Part shown: one piece after another, positions 1-5,531 of the stretch
Position numbering within the stretch: position 1 is the first letter of the stretch
Layout: each line of letters opens with the position of its first letter
From: a bacterium
GTDB taxonomy: Bacteria; Desulfobacterota; Binatia; UBA12015
Assembly (NCBI GenBank): GCA_029976905.1
Contig: JAPOLW010000219.1
Span: 1 to 6,459, forward strand
Direction of reading: 5' to 3'
Length of the DNA: 6,459 bases
Translations under genes and position numbers: made by a program
The notes under the pieces: generated by a model
Databases searched by the model: none
Told to the model about the DNA's origin: nothing
What the model saw: the letters and a program-made list of their open reading frames with translations, nothing else

Positions 1-232
1 GGTCGAGGAGGCACGCCATTTCGTGAAGGTTCTTCGCGAGGCCTCCCGGGCTCCGGTGGCCTACGCCGAGATCCCCGGAGCGCAGCATGCCTTCGAGATC
101 TTCCATTCGTCGCGGTGCCGCTACACGGTGGAGGCGGTCGATCGCTTTCTGGCGCATCTCTACTCCGACTATCTGCGGCGCCGGTCGGCGGCGGAAGCCT
201 CCGCGGTGGATGCGGCGGCCCGATCGGCCTGA
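1..232 (+). CDS. Alpha/beta hydrolase (fold-3 type esterase), C-terminal end only
   Basis: The 5' part lies outside the window; the visible frame begins at base 2 and stops at TGA 230-232, giving about 76 residues. The segment PGAQHAFEIFHS matches the region around the catalytic histidine of fold-3 (hormone-sensitive-lipase-like) alpha/beta hydrolases. In these, a GAQHAF-type motif is followed by a final helix, here AVDRFLAHLYSDYLRR. The nucleophile elbow and catalytic aspartate would lie upstream and cannot be checked. The last 15 or so residues are alanine-rich and look like a non-conserved tail. Family members hydrolyse carboxylic esters, usually in the cytoplasm; the substrate here is unknown. 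The following serine hydrolase gene lies 101 bp downstream on the same strand, so co-transcription is possible but not shown. Confidence 0.8.
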   Translation, partial: VEEARHFVKVLREASRAPVAYAEIPGAQHAFEIFHSSRCRYTVEAVDRFLAHLYSDYLRRRSAAEASAVDAAARSA

Positions 233-333
233 ACCTGGCGGCGCACGGTATCGCCGGAAAGATTTTCCCCGGAATGCGTCGAGCCCGAGCCGGGCGTGTT
301 GCGCCATTTCGTCGGTTCGATAAGCGGTGATGA

Positions 334-1638
334 ATGAGGGCCGGAATCAGACGTCGGCGTGAGACGGCCGTCGCCGTCCTTTGCGTGCTTCTGGGGGCGG
401 CTTGCGCAACCGAGGAGCGACCAACGATCGCGGTGCCGCCGGCCGACGCCCGTTTGCCCGCGCCACAGAATCTGTCCTGGCTTTCGAGGCAGGCGCTGCG
501 GGCGATGCTCGGCGCGAGCGTTGGACTCGGTCTGAACTCGGGATACGTGGCGATGTTCGCGCGCGATGGCCACATCGTGCACGCGGTCTCGAGTGGATAT
601 GCGGACATCGAAGGCGGCCGGCCGATGAACCTCGATACCCGGTTCCGGATCGCTTCGATGACCAAGCCGATCACGGCGGTAGCCGCGATGACCCTGGTCG
701 AGGAAGGGCGGCTTGGGTTGGACGATCCGGTGTCGAAATACATCGCACGCGCAGCGGATCTTCGTGTCGCCACGGCGCACGATGCCGGCGCGGACGGGCG
801 AATTCCGACCGAGCCACTCGAGCGTCCCTTGACGGTCCGTGATCTCCTTCTTTTCTCCTCCGGGATCGGCGCCAAGGACGACAAGAGCACGGATCTGGGT
901 CGCCGATGGGCGGAAAACGACATCTATCTGGGTGCCGGTTCGCTCGCGGAGCGCGTCGATCGCATCCTGTCGGCTCCTCTGTTCGAGCAGCCGGGCACAC
1001 GTTGGCGCTATGGATGGTCGGCCGACGTCCTGGCGCGGGTCGTCGAGGTGGCGGCGGGGAGACCCTTTGGCGAGGTCGTGCACCAACGGATTCTCGAGCC
1101 GCTCGGCATGACGCAGACCGGCTTTCTGGGCGATGCGGTTCCGCCCCTGGCGGGCGGCGGCGTCGCAGCGATGTACACGCACGACGAAGCGGGCGAGGTC
1201 GTGCGACTGGATTCACCCGCGAGCGATGCATCGGATTGGACTCCAGGCGGGAGTGGGCTCATCGCCACGGCCGGCGACTACATGCGTTTTGCGCTCATGC
1301 TCTGGAACAAGGGGGAGTACGACGGGGTCCGGATCCTGCGGCCCGAGACGGTCGAACGCATGACGCAGCCGCATGTCGCGTCGGGTGTCCTGATCGACGA
1401 AGGCATCGGCGGACTGGGGTGGGGGCTTGGGATGGCTGTGGTGGTGGACTCCGATGCAAGCGTCACGCCCGACCGCGACGGCGATTTCTGGTGGGCGGGG
1501 TACTACGGCACGACCTTCTTCGTCAGTCCGTCCACGGGGCTGGTCGGGATCGCGATGACCCAGAATCAACCGCGCGACGCCGACGACATCCCCTACCCGG
1601 TCCACCTCGCTCAGGGGCTCGGCTTCTTCGGGCTCTAG
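334..1638 (+). CDS. Serine hydrolase, beta-lactamase/EstB family, probable lipoprotein
   Basis: A 434-residue protein, about the usual length for class C beta-lactamase-like esterases. The start is the first ATG after an in-frame stop at 331-333. It is followed at once by an export signal: an arginine-rich n-region (RRRR 6-9), a hydrophobic core (residues 11-23) and Cys24 after LLGAA. Gly at -3 makes this a loose lipobox, so lipidation is likely but not certain. The catalytic S-x-x-K is S108-M-T-K111, in the typical context TRFRIASMTKPITA. The second motif is Tyr226 (RYGWSADVLARVVE). The third is the WAGYYGTTFFVSP block (387-399), the G-x-x-GT form seen in EstB-type enzymes rather than the KTG of true beta-lactamases. 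It therefore probably hydrolyses esters or small amides in the periplasm or at the membrane. Drug resistance is not indicated. No clear Shine-Dalgarno sequence is visible. Confidence 0.93.
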   Translation: MRAGIRRRRETAVAVLCVLLGAACATEERPTIAVPPADARLPAPQNLSWLSRQALRAMLGASVGLGLNSGYVAMFARDGHIVHAVSSGYADIEGGRPMNLDTRFRIASMTKPITAVAAMTLVEEGRLGLDDPVSKYIARAADLRVATAHDAGADGRIPTEPLERPLTVRDLLLFSSGIGAKDDKSTDLGRRWAENDIYLGAGSLAERVDRILSAPLFEQPGTRWRYGWSADVLARVVEVAAGRPFGEVVHQRILEPLGMTQTGFLGDAVPPLAGGGVAAMYTHDEAGEVVRLDSPASDASDWTPGGSGLIATAGDYMRFALMLWNKGEYDGVRILRPETVERMTQPHVASGVLIDEGIGGLGWGLGMAVVVDSDASVTPDRDGDFWWAGYYGTTFFVSPSTGLVGIAMTQNQPRDADDIPYPVHLAQGLGFFGL

Positions 1639-1645
1639 TGGCCTC

Positions 1646-1682
1646 GCGGGCCGCCTCGGCGCGGGCCGCGTCGGCGGCCCGC
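1646..1682 (+). terminator. GC-rich hairpin after serine hydrolase, possible terminator
   Basis: GCGGGCCGCC (1646-1655) and GGCGGCCCGC (1673-1682) are perfect 10-bp inverted copies around a 17-nt loop, 8 bases after the stop codon. The loop can form a smaller stem (CGCGG/CCGCG). There is no T-run after it, so it is not a canonical intrinsic terminator. It could still slow transcription or protect the mRNA 3' end. Confidence 0.5.
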
Positions 1683-1880
1683 CTCCCGGCCCCGCGGGCC
1701 GTGGCATTTCCGGCAATCGCGTCGCCTGCTCCCCGGTCCGGACCATCGGTCTTCGGTGCCGACTGGGCTTGGCACTGGTGCCCTCTGCATTGGGCAGCGG
1801 GGTGGGCACGAGTGGGCTTCGTGGAAGTGAGGGCGAGGAAATATGGGGCTTTTCCAGAGTAGAGGCCCGCTTGGTGGGGT

Positions 1881-1896
1881 TGGCAAGGGGTTTGCG
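1881..1896 (+). promoter_or_regulatory. Sigma-54 (RpoN) -24/-12 promoter
   Basis: TGGCAAG-GGGT-TTGCG matches the sigma-54 consensus TGGCACG-N4-TTGC[AT] except for A instead of C in the -24 block and G at the last position. The invariant GG (1882-1883) and GC (1894-1895) are separated by the required 10 bases. Transcription would start near 1907, leaving a leader of about 70 nt before the ATG at 1978. Sigma-54 promoters are silent without an AAA+ activator, so the downstream gene is probably switched on by a specific signal. No activator gene is in the window. Confidence 0.65.
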
Positions 1897-1963
1897 TCCG
1901 TTCTCTGGCACGGCGGCGACGCCGACAAAAGTTTCAGGCGAGGGCGTCAGCCCTCAGACCACA

Positions 1964-1969
1964 AAGGAG
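1964..1969 (+). promoter_or_regulatory. Strong Shine-Dalgarno fixing the start at 1978
   Basis: AAGGAG lies 8 bases before ATG 1978. This decides the start: the frame also opens further upstream, from 1843, but that part has no ribosome binding site and covers the promoter. Confidence 0.8.
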
Positions 1970-1977
1970 CAGAGAAA

Positions 1978-2412
1978 ATGACCCCGACGACGATGATGGC
2001 AATCGGCAGCGGATTCGGACCCGGTCTCTTGAGCTGGAATGCGGCGCTCGCGGGTGTTGCCCCGGCACTGCTCGCTCTCTTCTCGGTGGTGACCCTCGGA
2101 GTCCTGCTCGGCCGTACGCGCCGGCAAGCGGCCCAGGGAGAGCGCGTCCGGGTCCAGGTGGCTCGCCCGGTGTGGACGGCAACCGTTCTTGCTCTGGTCC
2201 TCGGCAGTGCCTCGGTCGGCGTCGCGGCGGAGGCCGGCGTGAAACGGGTATCGGCGACCGACGCCCCCGTGGCGCGGATTGCGATCGACGAGTGTCACCT
2301 CGAATCCACGCCGCCCTTCGAACAGGGCCGTCGTGTCGAGTGCCGTCGCGGAGAAGTCATCGTCGCCGTGTACGAAGACGCCGTGCGCTGCTGTTCGCTC
2401 TCGATTCGCTGA
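1978..2412 (+). CDS. Small two-helix membrane protein with cysteine-containing tail, unknown function
   Basis: I do not recognise a family. The predicted protein has 144 residues. Residues about 23-45 form a strongly hydrophobic helix (ALAGVAPALLALFSVVTLGVLL), followed by a basic loop (GRTRRQ, then further arginines to residue 63). A second hydrophobic segment at about 66-84 ends in VAAEAG, which resembles a signal peptidase site. The remaining tail, about 55-60 residues, would be periplasmic by the positive-inside rule. It carries cysteines at 106, 122, 138 and 139, enough for two disulfides, and ends CCSLSIR. The gene has its own sigma-54 promoter, a strong ribosome binding site and a hairpin right after the stop, so it looks like an expressed single-gene unit. 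An envelope stress or sensing role is only a guess. Confidence 0.75.
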   Translation: MTPTTMMAIGSGFGPGLLSWNAALAGVAPALLALFSVVTLGVLLGRTRRQAAQGERVRVQVARPVWTATVLALVLGSASVGVAAEAGVKRVSATDAPVARIAIDECHLESTPPFEQGRRVECRRGEVIVAVYEDAVRCCSLSIR

Positions 2413-2421
2413 CGGCAGCAC

Positions 2422-2444
2422 CAGGACCCGCGAGCCGGGTCCTG
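2422..2444 (+). terminator. Hairpin after small membrane protein gene
   Basis: CAGGACCCG (2422-2430) and CGGGTCCTG (2436-2444) form a perfect 9-bp stem with a 5-nt loop, starting 9 bases after the stop. No T-run follows, so termination efficiency is uncertain. Its position supports the end of a transcription unit. Confidence 0.6.
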
Positions 2445-2485
2445 CACATGGGCGAAGAATTCGGCGCCCATCGACCTCCCAGAAG

Positions 2486-2527
2486 GACAAAGAGCGATTC
2501 GGTGAGTCTGCCGGATCGCTCTTTGTC
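2486..2527. terminator. Long perfect inverted repeat between the small gene and the Nudix gene
   Basis: GACAAAGAGCGAT (2486-2498) is matched by ATCGCTCTTTGTC (2515-2527), a perfect 13-bp stem. The intervening bases extend it with G-U and G-C pairs (TCGGT/GCCGG) to leave a 6-nt loop. It is followed by a modestly T-rich GTTCTCGTC rather than a clean T-run. It most likely acts as a second or bidirectional terminator. A protein-binding operator for the Nudix gene, 67 bp downstream, is the alternative. Confidence 0.6.
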
Positions 2528-2593
2528 GTTCTCGTCGAATGTATTTCCGCCTCGCTGCGTCGGGTTTCTCTTCTCGTGGTAGTCTCGCCGTCG

Positions 2594-3094
2594 TTGACGG
2601 TACGAAGACAGAGCGCCGGCATCCTCCTCCATCGCCGCACCGGCCGGGGAACCGAGGTCTTTCTGGTCCATCCCGGGGGGCCCCTGTACGCGAAGAGGGA
2701 TGCCGGGGCCTGGTCGGTGCCCAAAGGAGAGTTCAAGGTCGGGGAGGATCCACTTGCGGCGGCCTGTCGGGAGTTCGCTGAGGAGACCGGGCAGACCCTG
2801 GAACGTTGTGCGCCGGGGGCGCAGCCGCGATCGCTGGGGAGCGTCCGGCAGCGTGGCGGCAAGATCGTCCTGGCCTGGGCGGTCGAGGGCGCCTGGCCGT
2901 CGGGCGCCGAATTGGCGAGCAACGAGTTCGAGATGGAGTGGCCGCCCCGCTCGGGGCGGCGCCAGCTCTTTCCCGAGGTGGATCGCGGAGGATTTTTCGG
3001 TATCGACGACGCGCGCGCGAAGCTCAATCCCGCCCAGGTCGCGTTTCTCGACCGGCTCCTCGCCCCTCCGGAAGTGGAAACGGACGGATCGTGA
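2594..3094 (+). CDS. Nudix hydrolase (COG4119-like NTP pyrophosphohydrolase)
   Basis: A cytoplasmic enzyme expected to cleave nucleoside diphosphates linked to another group; the substrate cannot be read from sequence. With the TTG start the protein has 166 residues. The Nudix box begins at Gly45: G-x5-E51-x7-R59-E60-F61-x-E63-E64-x-G66, complete except that the final hydrophobic position is Gln. The N-terminal RRQSAGILLHRR and VHPGGPLYAKRDAGAWSVPKGE, and the C-terminal EWPPRSGRRQLFPEVDR with the FF-x(7)-A-x-x-KLNPAQ stretch, are the layout of the COG4119 subfamily. The start is uncertain. TTG 2594 puts the family's usual N-terminus in place, GTG 2576 would add six residues, and neither has a good ribosome binding site. 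The frame runs open to 2279, but that part crosses the hairpins and the preceding gene. It converges on the monooxygenase with 22 bp between stops. Confidence 0.88.
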   Translation: MTVRRQSAGILLHRRTGRGTEVFLVHPGGPLYAKRDAGAWSVPKGEFKVGEDPLAAACREFAEETGQTLERCAPGAQPRSLGSVRQRGGKIVLAWAVEGAWPSGAELASNEFEMEWPPRSGRRQLFPEVDRGGFFGIDDARAKLNPAQVAFLDRLLAPPEVETDGS

Positions 3095-3116
3095 GCGCTC
3101 TTGCCCGCGCCCCGGG

Positions 3117-4574
3117 TCAACGCAGATCGAATTCGTGTAGACCGGACTCGGCGTGTAGCTTTGCGTATTCGGTGAAGCGACCTGGGAATAAGAACGGGGC
3201 GCGTCCCTGTGCATCGGTGTAGTAGGAGGAGCAATTCGGGGAAGCCCAGGAGTAGCGGGGGAATTGTTCCCGAAGCCAGTCGTTGTACGCACGGTGGACC
3301 CCGGGTTTCACGGCCATTGCGGTGGCGCCCGCCTCCTGCTTCGCGCAGAGCAGGGAGACGATGGTTTCGACGTTGCGTTCGGTGGTCACGAAGTAGGGCG
3401 CATCGAGTGGAAGACCGTTGGGGCCGACGGCGAAGAAGTAGTTCGGGAAATCGGGTGCCGCGATTCCCTTGAACGCTTCGGGCGCCTCGCGCATCACGTC
3501 GGCCAGACGGGCCCCGTTCTCGCCGACGACGTCGATGCGGTCGAAGTCCAGGATCCGGTAGCCGGTGCAGTAGATGATCACGTCGGCGTTGATTTCGCGC
3601 CCGCTTGCGGTGGTGACGCCCGTGGGGCGCACTTCGGCGAGGCCTTCGGGGACCAGGTCGACGTGCGGGAGTTGCAGGGCGGGGTAGAAGTCGTCGGAGA
3701 CGAGCCCGCGCTTACAGCCGTAGGGATCGGTGGGGGTGAGAGCCTCGCGCAGGGCGGGATCCTCGACGGCGGTTTCGATGTACTTGCGGGCCCGCTTCTC
3801 GAAATCCTTCATGCGCGCGTGACCCAGGGTCGCCGCGTCGTGGACGAAGCTCATCAGGAAGCGTTGAAAGCGCTGGGTGAGCCGCAGGAGAGGGGGGACG
3901 CGTCGAAACCACTGGCGCCGACGCTCCGAATACGGCTTTCGTCCTCGTGGCATGATCCAATTTGGAGAGCGTTGAAGGACGGTGAGGTGGCCGGCGATCC
4001 GGGCGACCTCGGGCACGATCTGCACGGCGCTTGCGGCCGAGCCGACGAGAACCACCTGCTTGCCCTCCAGAGGGACGTCGTGGTTCCAGCGCGTTCCGTG
4101 GAAACTCGGCCCCTCGAAGAGATCGCGTCCGGGGACGTCGGGGTACAGGGGCGTGTGCTGATTGCCCATGGCGTTGATGACGACGTTGCTCTCGAACGAC
4201 TCGCCCGAATCGCTCTCGAGCATCCATACGCCATTCCCCCGATAGCGAGCGCTGGAGATGCGGGTGTTCAGCCGGATGTGCGGCTCGAGACCGAACTCAC
4301 GCGCACAGCGCTGCAAATAGGCCTCGATCTCCGGTTGCTCGGCAAAGCTGTGCGTCCAGTCGGGATTGGGCCGATAGGAAAAAGTGTAGGAGTGGGCCCA
4401 TACGTCACACGCCAATCCGGGATAGGTATGGATGTGCCAGGTGCCTCCGACGGCGTCGGTGGCCTCGAAGAGGGTAAAGTTCGTAAAGCCCCGGGCGAGC
4501 AATTCGTGGCCCGTCGCGAGGCCGGCGGGACCGGCGCCGATGACGGCGACGTGGAGATCGGTACGTGCGTTCAA
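3117..4574 (-). CDS. Flavin-dependent monooxygenase, Baeyer-Villiger type
   Basis: A 485-residue enzyme predicted to use FAD, NADPH and O2 to insert oxygen next to a carbonyl (ketone to ester or lactone) or to oxidise a soft heteroatom. The FAD-binding Rossmann motif is GAGPAG (13-18), followed by GGTW (43-46) and the YPGLACD region (51-57). The Baeyer-Villiger fingerprint F-x-G-x3-H-x3-W is F153/G155/H159/W163, with Asn after the Trp instead of the usual Pro or Asp. The second nucleotide-binding motif is GSAASA (178-183), with Ala in place of the middle and last Gly. CTGY (336-339) is the later conserved segment. The start was chosen at TTG 4574 because AGGGAGG lies six bases upstream and the FAD motif then starts at a normal distance. 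The frame extends 80 codons further, but that part is low-complexity and lacks domain features. Soluble; no signal peptide. Its substrate is unknown. Confidence 0.92.
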   Translation of the reverse strand: MNARTDLHVAVIGAGPAGLATGHELLARGFTNFTLFEATDAVGGTWHIHTYPGLACDVWAHSYTFSYRPNPDWTHSFAEQPEIEAYLQRCAREFGLEPHIRLNTRISSARYRGNGVWMLESDSGESFESNVVINAMGNQHTPLYPDVPGRDLFEGPSFHGTRWNHDVPLEGKQVVLVGSAASAVQIVPEVARIAGHLTVLQRSPNWIMPRGRKPYSERRRQWFRRVPPLLRLTQRFQRFLMSFVHDAATLGHARMKDFEKRARKYIETAVEDPALREALTPTDPYGCKRGLVSDDFYPALQLPHVDLVPEGLAEVRPTGVTTASGREINADVIIYCTGYRILDFDRIDVVGENGARLADVMREAPEAFKGIAAPDFPNYFFAVGPNGLPLDAPYFVTTERNVETIVSLLCAKQEAGATAMAVKPGVHRAYNDWLREQFPRYSWASPNCSSYYTDAQGRAPFLFPGRFTEYAKLHAESGLHEFDLR

Positions 4575-4924
4575 CGACGGCCTCCCTGCGAGTCGGGTTT
4601 GGTGTGGTGCGTATCGACGCGGGCGTGTGGCGGTCGGTGCCGCCGACGGGTCGGGGGCCGGTTCCCGGTCGGATGGGCGTGGGCACCGCCGTCCTCCGAC
4701 GCGGGCGGCTTCGAGCGATGCGGATCGCGGCGAAGGGAAGCGTTCGAGCGAGCGAGGAGAAGTCGTCGGTTCATGGAAGGAGAGAAGGATAGCGATCCAG
4801 GCGCTGCGGCGCATCGCCGAAGCGCGGCGCGCCGTCGACGCCCGCAGGCGAAGCCACGCGGCCGGAGGGCGGCGTATCTGCCCGCCGGTGGTGCTGGTGC
4901 GCTCGCGTATGCGACGTCTTCCCC
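4575..4924. other. Gene-free divergent region
   Basis: This 350 bp region lies between the divergent monooxygenase gene and GST remnant. It must hold the monooxygenase promoter and, formerly, that of the GST. Apart from the ribosome binding site at 4581-4587 I see no convincing -35/-10 pair, sigma-54 site, long inverted repeat or RNA gene. The frames that cross it are arginine- and proline-rich, as expected for chance frames in GC-rich DNA. Confidence 0.6.
4581..4587 (-). promoter_or_regulatory. Ribosome binding site fixing the TTG start of the monooxygenase
   Basis: On the minus strand AGGGAGG is followed by six bases (CCGTCG) and then TTG (4574-4572). This is a near-ideal Shine-Dalgarno and spacing, and it decides for the TTG over the upstream ATG at 4814. 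Confidence 0.75.
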
Positions 4925-5531
4925 GTGCTCATCGTCTACGGTTCGCGCATCTCGTACTACACGGGAAATCTCGAGGCCTACCTTCGCTACCGTGGCTTTG
5001 CCGACGAGCGGCGTCGGACCGTGGGGAACGAGAAGCGCATCCGGGCCGGCGCCGGGGCGGTGCAGCATCCCGTCGTCGAGCTGGAAGATGGTCGCTGGCC
5101 GTCGGATGTCACGCCCATCCTCGCCTGGTTCGACGCACAAGGGGAGGCGCCGACCATCGCGGATTTCGGGCTCATGGGGCCGATGCTGCGCCACTTCGGG
5201 CAGAATCCGACGCCGGCGGAGATCATGCGCGACCGGGCGCCCGGCGTCTATGCATGGGTCGTGCGCATAACGTTACGATCAGGAGGTACAGGGAGTCCGG
5301 TATCGCCAGGTGCCCATGTCGCGGTATCGGGTATGGTGCCTGGAGGAATTGCGGCGCCAGTGGCAAGACCTCGACGGGTCGGCCTGCGAGCGGTTGCGTG
5401 CCCACCTGCGCGGTTGCGGCAGCGCCGTGCTCGAGGAGGAGGCTCTCGCAAGACCGTCGGAGTACGACTCCGAACGGCGTGCTCCGTTTCATCGTGCGAT
5501 CAATGTCTTTGCGGACGGTGTTCCGCGCTGA
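4925..5531 (+). pseudogene. Glutathione S-transferase family gene, internally deleted and frameshifted
   Basis: Three recognisable blocks of one GST subfamily are present in order. Starting at GTG 4925, the thioredoxin-like N-domain reads YGSRISYYTGNLEAYLRYRG and continues to VVELEDGRW-x5-PILAWFDAQ. The frame then passes directly into the C-domain block PTIADFGLMGPMLRHFG, followed by RAPGVYAWVVR. In a full-length member about 130-150 residues separate the two (estimate from memory of the family), so an in-frame deletion is inferred near 5135-5146. After YAWVVR (to about 5264) this frame becomes meaningless. The C-terminal block RYDQEVQGVRYRQVPMSRYR, then VWCLEELR, continues in the next frame from 5271 to TGA 5529-5531, just after an in-frame TAA at 5268-5270. 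This implies a second deletion with frame change. The product would lack most of the all-helical domain and cannot be a normal GST. A repurposed short protein is possible but less likely. Confidence 0.75.

Larger units (their letters stand above)
1639..1977. other. Gene-free stretch with hairpin and promoter signals
   Basis: This 339 bp stretch lies between the serine hydrolase stop and the small membrane protein start. Open frames here lack family signatures and a usable ribosome binding site. It holds a GC-rich hairpin just after the stop (1646-1682), a short palindrome GGCAC-TG-GTGCC at 1771-1782, a sigma-54 promoter (1881-1896) and a structured leader. The palindrome is about 130 bp upstream of the predicted transcription start. 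That distance would suit an enhancer-binding activator, but the site is short and unproven. Confidence 0.6.

Noticed and set aside
256..268. Small hairpin GGAAA-GAT-TTTCC in the gap before the serine hydrolase
   Set aside because: Five base pairs with a 3-nt loop is within chance expectation and lacks other terminator features.
169..1182. 337-codon minus-strand frame opposite the serine hydrolase
   Set aside because: The + strand shows the SMTK, Tyr and WAGYYGTT catalytic motifs in order; the minus frame has no motif.
1770..1790. TGGCAC at 1770 as a sigma-54 -24 element
   Set aside because: No GC dinucleotide stands at the required 10-base spacing; the site at 1881 fits properly.
2279..2593. 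Upstream extension of the Nudix frame
   Set aside because: It overlaps the small membrane protein gene and both hairpins and is unlike the family N-terminus; TTG 2594 gives the expected start.
1954..3234. Long minus-strand frames opposite the small membrane protein and Nudix genes
   Set aside because: Composition is arginine/serine/proline-rich with no family motifs, while the + strand carries a complete Nudix box.
4575..4814. 80-codon N-terminal extension of the monooxygenase from ATG 4814
   Set aside because: It is low-complexity Pro/Arg/Ser-rich sequence without a targeting signal; a strong Shine-Dalgarno sits directly before TTG 4574.
3264..5270. 668-codon open frame on the + strand
   Set aside because: It runs antisense through the monooxygenase gene, has no domain signature and lacks a ribosome binding site; long chance frames are common opposite genes in GC-rich DNA.
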